This document shows, one piece after another, positions 1-10,073 of a stretch of DNA of 57,880 nucleotides. Origin of the DNA: Ignavibacteriae bacterium HGW-Ignavibacteriae-1 (lineage in GTDB: Bacteria; Bacteroidota; Ignavibacteria; Kapaibacteriales; UBA2268). The stretch is from contig PGYU01000016.1 in NCBI GenBank assembly GCA_002839825.1, forward strand, positions 1-57,880, written 5' to 3'. The stretch's first letter is position 1. Each line of letters opens with the position of its first letter. The translations under genes were made by a program, and so were the position numbers. The notes beneath the pieces are model-generated. The model did no database searches and was not told the DNA's origin. It worked only from the letters and a program-made list of their open reading frames with translations.

Positions 1-1283
1 AAATGCCACGCGAAATTATTCGTGCTATCGGCATTTTGAAAAAAGCTGCTGCAATGACTAATAACCAGCTTGGAACTTTGGGCTCTGAAAAGTTGGATTT
101 AATAATTCAAGCTGCCGATGAAGTAATTGCCGGAACTTTAGATGCTCATTTTCCGCTATCTATCTGGCAGACCGGCTCGGGCACACAATCCAATATGAAT
201 GCAAATGAAGTCATTTCGAACCGTGCTATCGAAATTGCAGGTGGTGTAATGGGCAGCAAAAGCCCAATTCATCCGAATGATGACGTAAATAAGTCGCAAA
301 GCTCAAATGATACTTTCCCAACTGCAATGCACATTGCAGCTGCCGAAATTTTGAATAATAAATTAATTCCGTCAGTGCAAGTATTGATGGATACATTGAA
401 TAAAAAAGCTATCGAATTTGATGATGTAATCAAAGTCGGCAGAACGCATTTAATGGATGCCGTTCCGCTTACTTTGGGGCAGGAATTTTCGGGCTACGTC
501 AAGCAATTGGAAAATGGTATCGAAAGAATCCGCTTGGTAATGCCCGGTTTGTTCGAATTAGCACTCGGCGGAACAGCCGTTGGCACCGGACTAAATGCAC
601 ATCCGCAGTTCGCTGTCAAATCAGCCGAAGCTATTGCATCACTGACAGGATTGCCATTCGTTACAGCACCCAATAAATTTGAATCACTCGCTGCTCATGA
701 CGCTCTGGTTTTTGCTCATGGAGCGCTGAAAACATTGGCAGCATCGCTCATGAAAATTGCTAATGACATTCGCTGGTTGGCTTCAGGTCCACGATGCGGA
801 ATCGGCGAGTTGACCATTCCCGAGAACGAACCGGGTTCCTCAATTATGCCCGGCAAGGTCAATCCTACTCAATCCGAAGCTATGACTATGGTCGTCGCTC
901 AAGTTATGGGCAATGATGCCACAATCAATTTCGCCGGTACTCAAGGCAATTTCGAGTTGAATGTTTTCAAACCCGTTATGATTTTCAATTTCTTGCAAAG
1001 CGCTCGCTTACTTGCCGATACTTGCGTAATGTTCAACGAGCATTGTGCTGTTGGCATCGAAGCGAATAGAACTCAAATCAGCCATTTTGTGAATAACACG
1101 CTAATGCTCGTAACTGCACTCAATCCTCATATTGGATATGACAATGCGGCAAAAATCGCAAAACATGCTCATCATCACGGAAAAACTCTGAAAGAAGCCG
1201 CAATCGAGCTTGCAATCTTGAGTGAGGAAGATTTCGACAGATTAGTAAATCCTGCTGATATGCTCGGTCCGAATATTAAATAA
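1..1283 (+). CDS. fumC: Fumarate hydratase class II (5'-truncated by window edge)
   Basis: Class II fumarase, which interconverts fumarate and malate in the TCA cycle in the cytoplasm. The visible part is 426 residues against about 460-467 for the family, and it aligns with E. coli FumC from about residue 40, so the start lies before base 1; the ATG at base 3 is internal. Diagnostic segments are [51 protein letters not shown] and the superfamily signature [13 protein letters not shown] near visible residue 277. The C-terminus [20 protein letters not shown] is also typical. A strong terminator follows the stop. Fumarate is an end product of the homogentisate route encoded further along the window, but there is no operon link. 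Confidence 0.96.
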   Translation, partial: MPREIIRAIGILKKAAAMTNNQLGTLGSEKLDLIIQAADEVIAGTLDAHFPLSIWQTGSGTQSNMNANEVISNRAIEIAGGVMGSKSPIHPNDDVNKSQSSNDTFPTAMHIAAAEILNNKLIPSVQVLMDTLNKKAIEFDDVIKVGRTHLMDAVPLTLGQEFSGYVKQLENGIERIRLVMPGLFELALGGTAVGTGLNAHPQFAVKSAEAIASLTGLPFVTAPNKFESLAAHDALVFAHGALKTLAASLMKIANDIRWLASGPRCGIGELTIPENEPGSSIMPGKVNPTQSEAMTMVVAQVMGNDATINFAGTQGNFELNVFKPVMIFNFLQSARLLADTCVMFNEHCAVGIEANRTQISHFVNNTLMLVTALNPHIGYDNAAKIAKHAHHHGKTLKEAAIELAILSEEDFDRLVNPADMLGPNIK

Positions 1284-1305
1284 CGATTATCACGATTTTT
1301 TTTGA

Positions 1306-1313
1306 TACATTTG
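1306..1313 (+). promoter_or_regulatory. Possible -7 promoter element for murB
   Basis: TACATTTG matches the Bacteroidota -7 consensus TAnnTTTG. It would place transcription start near 1320, inside the fumC terminator, so that the murB transcript carries only the right arm of that hairpin. No clear -33 TTG was found, so this is a partial match. Confidence 0.35.
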
Positions 1314-1342
1314 CGGAATAGTTCAACTGTTCCGCTTTTTTT
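1313..1342 (+). terminator. Rho-independent terminator after fumC
   Basis: Nine-base stem GCGGAATAG / CTGTTCCGC (one G-T pair) with loop TTCAA, followed by seven T residues. The T tract touches the murB ATG at 1343. Confidence 0.85.
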
Positions 1343-2359
1343 ATGATTGAAAACAAAAATATTTCCTTAGAAAATTTAAATACATTTGCTATTGATGCAA
1401 TTGCTTCATCAATGCTTGTTATCGAATCGGAAAGTGATTTGATTGACTTATACGATAGTGGATTTTTTGAAAAATCCGGATTCATTGTCCTTGGTGGAGG
1501 CTCCAATATTGTTTTTGTTGATGATGTTGTCCAAAGTCCGATTTTGAAAATTGAAATCAAAGGGCTGGAAATTGAAGATTCATCAGATTCGAGAACGATT
1601 ACGGCAGGTGCCGGTGAAAATTGGCACGAATTTCTTGAATTTTGCATCCGAAATCAATCTTACGGAATGGAAAATTTGGCTCTTATTCCCGGAACTGTTG
1701 GCGCTGCACCTATTCAAAATATTGGTGCTTATGGCGTTGAACAAGAAAATTGCTTTCTCTCGCTGAGAGCATTCGATGTCAAATCCGGACAATTCATAAG
1801 CTTCGGCAATGATGCTTGCCAATTTGCTTATCGTGATTCATTTTTCAAAAGACATAAAAATCAGTATATCATAACATCCGTTTCGTATAAACTTTCTAAA
1901 GAATTTGAGCCGAATATTTCATACAAGGATTTGAGCGATAGATTTGATGGTGTTGCGCTAAATAAAATTTCTCCGATAGAATTATTTGATGCAATTTGCG
2001 ATATCCGCCGCAAGAAAATCCCTTATCCCGAAAATACCCCAAATGCGGGCAGTTTTTTCAAGAATCCCGAATTGAATCTAGAATTTTATGATTTATTGAA
2101 GTCGAATTTCCCTGATATTGGTGGATTCGTCAATGGTGATAAAATAAAAGTTCACGCAGGTAAATTGATAGATTTAGCCGGATTGAAAGGACACAGAATG
2201 ACGAACTCAAATATTGGAGTATCTGATAAACATGCTCTTGTGCTGGTTAATTACGGCGGCGGAAAGGGGAGAGAGATATTTGAATTATCCGAATTTATCA
2301 TTGATACTGTCAAATCCAAATTTGGCATCAAGCTCGAGCGAGAGGTAAATCTTGTTTAA
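1343..2359 (+). CDS. murB: UDP-N-acetylmuramate dehydrogenase MurB (type I)
   Basis: FAD enzyme that reduces UDP-GlcNAc-enolpyruvate to UDP-MurNAc in cytoplasmic peptidoglycan precursor synthesis. At 338 residues it has the length of E. coli MurB (342). The FAD-binding segment VLGGGSNIVF is near residue 50, followed by AGAGENWHEF, ENLALIPGTVGAAPIQNIGAYG, the YRDSFFK segment and NAGSFFKNP with the proton-donating serine; it ends LEREVNLV with the conserved glutamate. Possession of the YRDS loop marks a type I enzyme. The start is fixed by alignment (LENLNTFAID) even though the ATG directly follows the T tract of a terminator and has no Shine-Dalgarno sequence. Its last 32 bases overlap the end of the convergent membrane-protein gene. 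Confidence 0.96.
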   Translation: MIENKNISLENLNTFAIDAIASSMLVIESESDLIDLYDSGFFEKSGFIVLGGGSNIVFVDDVVQSPILKIEIKGLEIEDSSDSRTITAGAGENWHEFLEFCIRNQSYGMENLALIPGTVGAAPIQNIGAYGVEQENCFLSLRAFDVKSGQFISFGNDACQFAYRDSFFKRHKNQYIITSVSYKLSKEFEPNISYKDLSDRFDGVALNKISPIELFDAICDIRRKKIPYPENTPNAGSFFKNPELNLEFYDLLKSNFPDIGGFVNGDKIKVHAGKLIDLAGLKGHRMTNSNIGVSDKHALVLVNYGGGKGREIFELSEFIIDTVKSKFGIKLEREVNLV

Positions 2360-3359
2360 GATTTGTAGGCAAATTCATATTGCCGATTAAAATCAAACCC
2401 AAAAATACCGGAATCCACAATCGGATTTCGATTAAATATCCTCCCAAAAAGCACACGAGCAAATAGGGTAGAGCAAATATTAAAAAAGCAAGTCCGGCTT
2501 TTTTTTCGACAAGTGACTCAAATCTCATAATCATGAGATATGTCAACGCAACAAAAAATGCTATTCCCGCAAAATTATAAATACTAAAAATATTTGAAAT
2601 ATATGTGAATTCTTGAATTACTGATTGCTCAAAACCGAGACTAAATCTCAAAGCTAAGTAAGTTGCTACGAATACTATAGTGCTTATGATAAGTTCAATC
2701 AGATGCTTTCTCGAGCCGACAAAGCCAATTAGCACAGCTCCGTGCATTGCCAACAAAAGTGCTGACGATTCGCGATTCAATGTGCTAATGATTATCACAA
2801 TCAAATATGCGAGGAACATTGTATTATCTGGCTTTTTCAGATGATTTAGGAGGAACATAAATCCCAAAATTTGGAGAAAATACGAAATATTGTCGTAAGA
2901 AACGATGACAAAATGGGAAAATACAATCAGCAAATTAACGATTAGCAACTCATTTATTAAACTTTTGGCTGAGTGTTCGCGGGATAAGTGGCTCGTCCGA
3001 TAGATAAACAATGTAGTCATTGTTATAACGCCAAAGAAAGTATTCAGCAAAAAGTAGGAAAGATAGACATGTGGCTCTGCTTGAAGTTTTTGCGATATAA
3101 TTCCTATTCGACTAATTTCACCCAATTGTGTTTGCCAATCGCGCATAAAATCAAATAGCATTTCCATCAAACCATAACTCAATATGCGATATTTGTATAT
3201 TCCCGAATAATATTGGGATGAAAACGAAAGTTCCGTGAAACTCCCGTGTGTATAAGCGGTAAAAAAATAAAAATATACGATTACATATAGCACAATAGGC
3301 AAAACAATGCAAAGGGAAATAAAAAGCAAATTCCTATGCAATGTGCCTACATTTATCAT
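2328..3359 (-). CDS. Multipass membrane protein, unknown function
   Basis: A 343-residue protein that is almost wholly hydrophobic, with about eight or nine membrane segments (first at residues 10-35, last at about 300-330). Landmarks are YKYRILSYG after the first loop, NRESSALL in the middle and EIRLWIPVF near the end. Such NRES and E-R-x-W-x-P motifs are seen in uncharacterised polytopic, GT-C-like families, but I do not recognise a defined one. The start codon overlaps the stop of the upstream subtilase gene by four bases (ATGA), so the two are probably translated together. The end overlaps murB convergently by 32 bases. A role in surface polysaccharide or in handling the secreted protease is speculation. 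Confidence 0.75.
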   Translation of the reverse strand: MINVGTLHRNLLFISLCIVLPIVLYVIVYFYFFTAYTHGSFTELSFSSQYYSGIYKYRILSYGLMEMLFDFMRDWQTQLGEISRIGIISQKLQAEPHVYLSYFLLNTFFGVITMTTLFIYRTSHLSREHSAKSLINELLIVNLLIVFSHFVIVSYDNISYFLQILGFMFLLNHLKKPDNTMFLAYLIVIIISTLNRESSALLLAMHGAVLIGFVGSRKHLIELIISTIVFVATYLALRFSLGFEQSVIQEFTYISNIFSIYNFAGIAFFVALTYLMIMRFESLVEKKAGLAFLIFALPYLLVCFLGGYLIEIRLWIPVFLGLILIGNMNLPTNLKQDLPLARA

Positions 3360-6300
3360 GGCAATACAACAAATTTGTTCTTGTTCGCAAAGACTTCGAC
3401 GCCTTCCGAGTTTGTTCCGCTGACTTCATATGTATAAATCCCCGGTGGAATAAGTGCTCCGTGTCTGTCTCTGCCGTCCCATTCAACGCCACCGTTGCCG
3501 TTGTTTTCCAATAAGCTGATAATTTCTACTCCGTCGAGGCTCATGATTTTGACAGTAGCAAATTGAGTTAAATTCGCAAAAAATATCTTTGGCTCTTCGG
3601 ACAGTACAATCGGGTGCGGGAAAACATACGGGTCTATCAGATCGTCCGATGAAATCACGAAACCGAGCGTATTGCCCGGACCTTTTGTAATTGGAGTGCC
3701 GTCCGTAGAATTGATATTATATGCCGAAATAGTGTAGTTGAATCCTCTTGAACCTCTGTCTCTCAGACTTTGGCTTATATTGAGCAACACTAATGTGGAA
3801 TCTGTAGAGCTGCGTTCTGCAAAAAGAACTTCTCCGAAAGGTTTCATTACATAATTCGCCCTATTTGACGAGCTTTCCAATTCAACCGGTTCCGAAAATT
3901 CTAATTGCAATAATGTTTCCGATAAAAAGATGAGTTTAACCAAAAATATTTCTTCTTCGACAGGTTCAGTGCTATAAGTGAAAAATGAAGAATCTGCTGT
4001 CACTAAATTATCAAATCTATCCAAAAATGGATTAATCACGAGTTTATAGTTTTTATTCGGTTCAAAATTAATCGGAAATGTAACGATAGCGACTGAATCA
4101 TAGCTTGTAATAGTGCTCGAGCTTGCTGATAAGTAATTACCTTCGTTGTCGAATAAGAGAAATATACCGGCTTCAAGATGATTATGCGGCAAAAATCCGC
4201 TGAATACTACCTCTACGACATTCTTGTCAGTACTTTCTGCACTTATAAATTTTGCAGGAGCAACAGCAAAAATAGTAGCAACATCTGTGTAATCACTCAA
4301 TTTGTCGGGCTTAGTGGAATTGAAGCTACGCAAGACAAATTCATAAACTCCGCCTGGAGTGAGCCCTTGAATTATCAGTTCATTAAAAGTAGTTTCTTTT
4401 ATTAAAACTGCATTGACATTATTGCCATCTTGAACTAATTGATATACCAAATATGTTTCGGCATCATCCATCATATCCCAAGTTAGTTTTCCGCTGACGG
4501 CATCGATTGCTACACCTTTGAAATTGGTTGGCATTTTGGGACCATCGAATCCCTTGCGATACTCGAAAAAACGCATCGAACTGAATGTTGTGAATCCGAT
4601 TTCGTTCATGCCGTTTCCATCAATATCTGCGATTAATGCTGAATTGGACAAAGTTGACGGATACCACCAGAATTTTTCAAATTCCTTGCTTTGCTTGTTG
4701 TACCTGTAAACATAAAGGTTCGGGAATGGTGAGAATATTATCTCATCACCAGGCTCGCCATCCAAATTTCCGCTCGAAATTCCGTTTCTGTAGCTGAAAA
4801 GTGTCCTTACAAAGCCTTGCTTCACGCCATAAAAATGTTCCTTCCAAATTTCCTCGTAACTGTTATGACCATCTGATTTTAAAACTCGTGCAGTCCAAAT
4901 ATTCGATGGAGCCTCATTATTCTGGAACAATATTTCGGATTCGGCAAACATGTGGATGATTTCGGGAATTCCGTCACCGTCAATATCGGCAGATGTCAGA
5001 AATTGATTTGAATTTGATTTTTTTGTAGAATCAACCCATTCGATGTTAAATGCACCGTTATCGTATTGATAAATAAGCACGTTGCTATTTGTATTCACAA
5101 AGCATAATTCAAGTTTTCCATCGCCGTCCAAATCAGCGATAGTAGAATTTCTTGTGATTGGGACATTTCTAAGGTTTTCAGGCAATTCTGCGGTTGTTTT
5201 TATTTTGTATTCACCGTTAACATGTTCATATACAAGATAGTGGCGGTTCTCAACTTCGTAACGGTAGCCTATCAATTCTTTTTTCCCATCGCCATCAAGG
5301 TCATACATTTGTTCGCCCCAAAATGAAGTTTCGACCGGATTCTTGAAAACTTGCTTAGCAAAAGGATTATCACCTAAGAAATTTCCTTGTTCCGAAACTG
5401 AATTAAATTGGGCTGTTGCAAAAATTTCAGGAATGCCATCGCCGTTCGAATCTCCCATACCGACAGGTATCCAAGCCGCAGCGGAAGTATCTCTGAGCAC
5501 GAGCTGTCCGGATTGGTACTGATAAATTTTTGTCGTCCCGATATTCAAACTCGACAAATCGTTTACAACAAATACCGGATTGCCATCGCCATATAAATCA
5601 TAGTGATTGTTATTAATGTAGGAACGATGAATTGAATAGGGTTTTGGGTCGAAATTTTCAGTCGTCCAAACATCATTTTCCACAGAAAATTCAAATTCAC
5701 GAGTCAAAGTATCACCGGAATTTGTAATCACTTCAGCTATTGCTTGATAAGTTTGCCCGGGAATAAGCCCCGAAAATATTTCGATTGAATGATAAATGCT
5801 CTTATGTTTGGATTGCTTCAAATATGTATATCCATCACTTCCATTTGCTCTATATTTCACTGTCATAGTGCCTTTTTTGGAGGTTTTGGCACCGATTAGT
5901 ATCACTCTTTTATCATTTGCAAATGCCGACACGACATTCAGATACTCGAATTTGGCGCTATCATTTTCATTCGTAATGTTTATAGTTATCCTGCGTTCGA
6001 TTGTCTTTTTGTTCTTGAGATTTACATAAAGCGACACATTATATTTTCCCGTCATTAAATTGCTAATATCAATTGAGCCGAGCTTGTCGTTGATTTTCTG
6101 ACGATTATCCGTGTAAACTTCGGTCCAAACATCCGGCAAAATTCCTCTGCCAATTTTAATAACATAGCTATCGAAAAGTGGAGTAGCAACAGAGCCGTAA
6201 ACATCAATAATTGGGGTTCTATCTATATAAAATTCAGTTTCATTTGTGGGTGAATCAATCGCAAATACCGATGCGCCGACAAAATTAACTGCTTCATAAG

Positions 6301-7663
6301 CATCTAAAATTCCGGAACCGAAGAACACATCCCAGCCTTCATCGCCGATGTCGTAAGATGTAGCTGATAAAATTCCATGAATTTCGCTCGGTTTCAAAGT
6401 CGGGTCAATTTCAAAAAGCATCGCTACAACGGCAGAAACGTGCGGTGCAGCAATTGAAGTTCCGGAAACATTGGCATAATCGCCACCTGCGACAGTTGTC
6501 ATGACTTGTTCGCCCGGGGCAACCAAATCTATGAACGAGCCGTAGTTGCTTCTACCGTATCTGCCACCCAAGTAATTCGTTCCGCCCACGTTGATAACTT
6601 CGGGATAAATTGATGGATAATGCTCGCCAAACCAGCCCGTATTACCTGCCGATGTTACCATGACACATCCGGCATTGTAAGCGAATTTAATTGCATCATA
6701 CATTATGGGCGATTCGTAGCGCTCGCCAAAGCTGAAATTCAGGACTTTTGCACCGTTCAGCACCGCATATATGATAGCTTTCGCAATGTCATCCGCTTCG
6801 GCATTTCCCGATATATCAAATGCTTTAGATGTTAAAATCCTCGCTCCGGGTGCCACACTTGCTATTCCAATTTCATTATTCGTAGATGCTGCAATTATCC
6901 CCGATACACTTGTGCCATGGTCGCCTTCATCTTCGGGAATTGGGTCGGGTGAAATATAATCGCCAAAATTAACCACATCTTGGTCAACAAAATCGTAGCC
7001 TATCACATCATCAACAAAGCCATTTCCGTCATTGTCAATTCCGTCAAAATCACCCGAAACACCGTTTCGGACTTCATTCACACTCCAAGCATCAAATCGC
7101 CCGTTACCATTTATATCTTCTTTAGAATTAATCCACAATCCGCCCATCAAATCGGGGTGTTCAAAGTCAATCCCTGTATCAATTACGCCAACAATTACGC
7201 CCTTGCCGTCAGCCTTTTCCCATGCTTTTAGAGCATTGATTTGCTTCAAATTCCATTGTTGGGAAAATAGTGAGTCATTTGTTTTAGCGATTTTATTGAT
7301 TGAATAAATATGATTTGGCGTAATGCTGATGAGGCTTTCATCATTTTGGAATAATTCATTCAATTTTTCAAACTCTTCTCTTGTAACTTTTACTTCGTAA
7401 TAATTGCCAAGCACACTGAGCAAGTTTTGAGCTTCAGCACTCATTAATTGGTCTGAAATTTTTTCGGTATTAATCATTTCGTTCCGGAAAACTTTCTTCA
7501 CTTCTAAATCGAAATTAACTCCGGCGATTCGTTGCTCGAGATTGCCGGTGTATTTGATAATGTAGGAGGCGCTTTCTGCAGATTGAAGTTCAACCGAGGG
7601 ATTTAAATGAATTGATAATGCCACAATTGCATATGCAATTAAAAATCTTATGTTCATGCTCAT
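3356..7663 (-). CDS. Secreted subtilisin-family (S8) protease with FG-GAP/VCBS repeats and FlgD-like C-terminal tail
   Basis: A 1435-residue exported serine protease. The N-terminus is a signal peptide (hydrophobic residues about 6-20), followed by an inhibitor-like propeptide to about residue 130. The S8 domain has the full triad: Asp162 in GVIDTGID, His249 in DEGDHGTSVSG and Ser403 in SGTSIAAPH. Between Asp and His lies a calcium-type insertion (DINGNGRFD, DFDGIDNDGNGFVDD). Beyond it come several integrin-like FG-GAP/VCBS repeats recognisable by DGDG motifs (LDGDGKKEL, LDGDGKLEL, IDGDGIPEI), an fn3-like segment, Ig-like domains and a C-terminal FlgD-Ig-like strand set (GGVEWDGRDRHG, PPGIYTYEV), as in many T9SS cargos. 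It is likely a large surface or secreted protease. It is coupled by a 4-base overlap to the downstream membrane protein. Confidence 0.93.
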   Translation of the reverse strand: MSMNIRFLIAYAIVALSIHLNPSVELQSAESASYIIKYTGNLEQRIAGVNFDLEVKKVFRNEMINTEKISDQLMSAEAQNLLSVLGNYYEVKVTREEFEKLNELFQNDESLISITPNHIYSINKIAKTNDSLFSQQWNLKQINALKAWEKADGKGVIVGVIDTGIDFEHPDLMGGLWINSKEDINGNGRFDAWSVNEVRNGVSGDFDGIDNDGNGFVDDVIGYDFVDQDVVNFGDYISPDPIPEDEGDHGTSVSGIIAASTNNEIGIASVAPGARILTSKAFDISGNAEADDIAKAIIYAVLNGAKVLNFSFGERYESPIMYDAIKFAYNAGCVMVTSAGNTGWFGEHYPSIYPEVINVGGTNYLGGRYGRSNYGSFIDLVAPGEQVMTTVAGGDYANVSGTSIAAPHVSAVVAMLFEIDPTLKPSEIHGILSATSYDIGDEGWDVFFGSGILDAYEAVNFVGASVFAIDSPTNETEFYIDRTPIIDVYGSVATPLFDSYVIKIGRGILPDVWTEVYTDNRQKINDKLGSIDISNLMTGKYNVSLYVNLKNKKTIERRITINITNENDSAKFEYLNVVSAFANDKRVILIGAKTSKKGTMTVKYRANGSDGYTYLKQSKHKSIYHSIEIFSGLIPGQTYQAIAEVITNSGDTLTREFEFSVENDVWTTENFDPKPYSIHRSYINNNHYDLYGDGNPVFVVNDLSSLNIGTTKIYQYQSGQLVLRDTSAAAWIPVGMGDSNGDGIPEIFATAQFNSVSEQGNFLGDNPFAKQVFKNPVETSFWGEQMYDLDGDGKKELIGYRYEVENRHYLVYEHVNGEYKIKTTAELPENLRNVPITRNSTIADLDGDGKLELCFVNTNSNVLIYQYDNGAFNIEWVDSTKKSNSNQFLTSADIDGDGIPEIIHMFAESEILFQNNEAPSNIWTARVLKSDGHNSYEEIWKEHFYGVKQGFVRTLFSYRNGISSGNLDGEPGDEIIFSPFPNLYVYRYNKQSKEFEKFWWYPSTLSNSALIADIDGNGMNEIGFTTFSSMRFFEYRKGFDGPKMPTNFKGVAIDAVSGKLTWDMMDDAETYLVYQLVQDGNNVNAVLIKETTFNELIIQGLTPGGVYEFVLRSFNSTKPDKLSDYTDVATIFAVAPAKFISAESTDKNVVEVVFSGFLPHNHLEAGIFLLFDNEGNYLSASSSTITSYDSVAIVTFPINFEPNKNYKLVINPFLDRFDNLVTADSSFFTYSTEPVEEEIFLVKLIFLSETLLQLEFSEPVELESSSNRANYVMKPFGEVLFAERSSTDSTLVLLNISQSLRDRGSRGFNYTISAYNINSTDGTPITKGPGNTLGFVISSDDLIDPYVFPHPIVLSEEPKIFFANLTQFATVKIMSLDGVEIISLLENNGNGGVEWDGRDRHGALIPPGIYTYEVSGTNSEGVEVFANKNKFVVLP

Positions 7664-7685
7664 ATTTACTCGCGAAATAATAAAA

Positions 7686-7716
7686 GAGTGCCATTACTTA
7701 AGACGTAATGGCACTC
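7686..7716 (-). terminator. Rho-independent terminator after the cysteine-repeat lipoprotein gene
   Basis: A perfect 12-bp stem (GAGTGCCATTAC / GTAATGGCACTC) with a 7-base loop. On the minus strand it is followed by TTTTATTATTT. It lies 27 bases past the stop at 7743 and separates that gene from the subtilase. Confidence 0.85.
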
Positions 7717-7742
7717 AAAAGTTTTATAGAAAATGAAAAAAA

Positions 7743-9986
7743 TTATTTTTTGCTCAATTTCTTGACTAAATAATTGTCATTTTTGCAGCTGATTTCGTAC
7801 TGGAATTCAATACCATTGTATCCTTCGTACATTATGTCTATACCGTATTTGCCTTCGCATAATTCTTTAATCAATACGTAGCCGTTTTCGACTATGCCTT
7901 CGCGTTGAACTTTGCCATCTTTCCAAAGTCTGACCTTTGCACCGTTCAAAGCTTCTTCGGTTTCGGCATCTTGAACTGCGATTTTGATTTGACCATCGCA
8001 ACAAACAGCTTCGAGTTTTTTATCAATTGTGATATCGTCGTGGCATTCTACACTTGTTTCAAATTCAATAGCTTGATAGCCTTCTTTCATCATCACGACT
8101 TTATAGCTTCCATTGCACAATATTTTACCTGTAGAAGCGGTGCCATTTTGTGTTTCCAAAGTTTTCTTGACTGTGCCGCCCTGCATCAACTTTATTTTCA
8201 CTCCGTTCAATGGATTGCCTTCGCCATCTTTTACGATAAAGTTGATATTGTTATCGCAACATTCATCTTCTTTAGCGGTTAATTGAATAGTTTTTTCAAC
8301 ACCTTGCTCGCAATCTTCGATATAAACATAATCTTCCGTAACTTTGTAATTTTCATGCGCTACGCGAATCCAATATTTGCTCACACAAAGCTTAGTGAAT
8401 TCGACACCACCGTTATCACCTGTTTTCTTAATATCTTGGAATTTATTATCCAATCGTGTGATTTTGACTTCTGCATCCGGAATTGGATTATTAGTGGTTT
8501 TATCTCTTACAATGATTTTCAAAGAACCGCAACAATCTTCGCTATTCTCTTTAACTAAAGTCTTTTCAACGGTAATATTCTCTCCACAATCGAAAATTTG
8601 GTAACCTTCTTGACCTTTGTAGGTGTCTTTTAGGATAGCATAGGAATATTTGCCTTTGCATAACTCGTTATATGTGAGTTTGCCTTCTTCATTAGTATAA
8701 TTGTCTTCTACTAACTTCCCATCGCGATAAAGGTTCACTCTTGCATTACTGATTGCATTACCATCTTCATCTCTGACAACAAAATTTAATGAATTGTTGC
8801 AACATTCTTCTTCTTTTTTAATTAAAGTTTTTTCTACTGAAATGTTTTCTTCACACTCGAAAATATGGTAACCTTCAAGACCTTTGTACGTTTCTTTTAG
8901 GATAGCATAGGAATACTTGCCTTTGCAAAGTTCATTGTAAGTGATTTTTCCTTGGTCATTTGTTCTTCCATCATGAACAGCCTTGCCGTTACGATAGAGT
9001 ATGACTTTTGCTTCGTTAATTGGATTACCGTTTTCGTCTTTAACCAAGAAATTCAAAGTGTTGTTGCAACATTCTGAGTTATCTTCTTTAACCAAAGTTT
9101 TATTAACAGTAATATTTTCTTCGCAATCAAAGATGTGGTATCCTTCGAGCCCTTTGTAGCTATCTTTAAGAATAGCGTAGGAATATTTGCCTTTGCATAA
9201 CTCCTTATATGTGAGTTTGCCTTCTTCATTTGTTTTATTGTCTTCTACTAACTTGCCATCGCGATAAAGGTTTACTCTTGCATTGCTGATAGCATTACCA
9301 TCTTCATCTGTGACAACAAAATTTAGAGTGTTGTTGCAACATTCTTCTTCTTCTTTGACTTTCATTTTAATAGTCAAATTTAAAGTATCACAACTTACTA
9401 TTGTAAAATCTTCTTCAACTACTTTATAGCCATCGAGAGCGAATCTCAGCCAATATTTACCGGCACACAATGCCCCAAAGCTTTGAATACCTTCGCTATC
9501 GGTATATTTCTTTTCGCTCCAATCCTCTCCTCTTGCAACTTTAACTTCGACACTATCAAGGGGTTCGCCGGTTTCGTAATCTAAAACTTGAACGGTCAAA
9601 TCACCGCAACAAGAATCTTCTTGCAGGAGTTTGAAAACTACAGGAGTTTTTCCGGCTTCTGATTTATGTGCGTCGAAAAATGTTTCAAAGTCTCCGGAAA
9701 TTGTTGCGTATTCGGCATGTGTGACTCTGTAAGTCAATCCTTCCTTGTTGATTGGGATTGATGTAAGAGTAAATTTTCCTTCTATATCTGTGATATCGCT
9801 TGCAATCAATTTGTCTTCTAAACCGAATATTTCGATATTTGCATTTTCAATTGCTTGGTCTTCGCCATTTTTCACAAAGCCTGTGAAATCTTCTGTCAAA
9901 GCCGGGCTTGATGAATTGTCGTTACAAGAAACGAACAAAATCGCAACAAGTGCTAATGCGGAAATAAGGTACTTGAAATGACTCAT
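7743..9986 (-). CDS. Lipoprotein of seven cysteine-patterned Ig-like (CarboxypepD_reg/CNA-B-like) repeats
   Basis: A 747-residue lipoprotein. Signal peptide with lipobox LFVSC (Cys21), so it is membrane-anchored on the periplasmic or outer face. After one cysteine-free domain (about residues 30-122) there are seven repeats of about 90 residues, each opening with a CC pair (Cys126, 216, 306, 395, 485, 576, 662) and continuing ...G.P/AI..A.V.LYRDGK...T...G...ELC.GKY......GY......C. The strand pattern resembles carboxypeptidase-regulatory/prealbumin-like or CNA-B-like beta sandwiches. Four conserved cysteines per repeat suggest internal disulfides. Repeats 3, 4 and 5 are very alike, suggesting recent duplication. 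GGGAG lies upstream of the ATG. It stands alone with its own terminator. Molecular function unknown; a stalk or adhesin is plausible. Confidence 0.85.
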   Translation of the reverse strand: MSHFKYLISALALVAILFVSCNDNSSSPALTEDFTGFVKNGEDQAIENANIEIFGLEDKLIASDITDIEGKFTLTSIPINKEGLTYRVTHAEYATISGDFETFFDAHKSEAGKTPVVFKLLQEDSCCGDLTVQVLDYETGEPLDSVEVKVARGEDWSEKKYTDSEGIQSFGALCAGKYWLRFALDGYKVVEEDFTIVSCDTLNLTIKMKVKEEEECCNNTLNFVVTDEDGNAISNARVNLYRDGKLVEDNKTNEEGKLTYKELCKGKYSYAILKDSYKGLEGYHIFDCEENITVNKTLVKEDNSECCNNTLNFLVKDENGNPINEAKVILYRNGKAVHDGRTNDQGKITYNELCKGKYSYAILKETYKGLEGYHIFECEENISVEKTLIKKEEECCNNSLNFVVRDEDGNAISNARVNLYRDGKLVEDNYTNEEGKLTYNELCKGKYSYAILKDTYKGQEGYQIFDCGENITVEKTLVKENSEDCCGSLKIIVRDKTTNNPIPDAEVKITRLDNKFQDIKKTGDNGGVEFTKLCVSKYWIRVAHENYKVTEDYVYIEDCEQGVEKTIQLTAKEDECCDNNINFIVKDGEGNPLNGVKIKLMQGGTVKKTLETQNGTASTGKILCNGSYKVVMMKEGYQAIEFETSVECHDDITIDKKLEAVCCDGQIKIAVQDAETEEALNGAKVRLWKDGKVQREGIVENGYVLIKELCEGKYGIDIMYEGYNGIEFQYEISCKNDNYLVKKLSKK
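7746..9611 (-). repeat. Seven tandem ~270-bp coding repeats
   Basis: Unit pitch in residues is 90, 90, 89, 90, 91 and 86, measured between successive CC pairs. Units beginning at residues 216, 306 and 395 are the most similar; NELCKGKYSYAILK recurs almost unchanged. Confidence 0.9.
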
Positions 9987-10073
9987 AATAATCTCCCTGA
10001 AAATATATAATTATAGATTTATCATATTTACACATGAAACGTAAAAAGGAAACAAAATATTTATAAAAAAATT

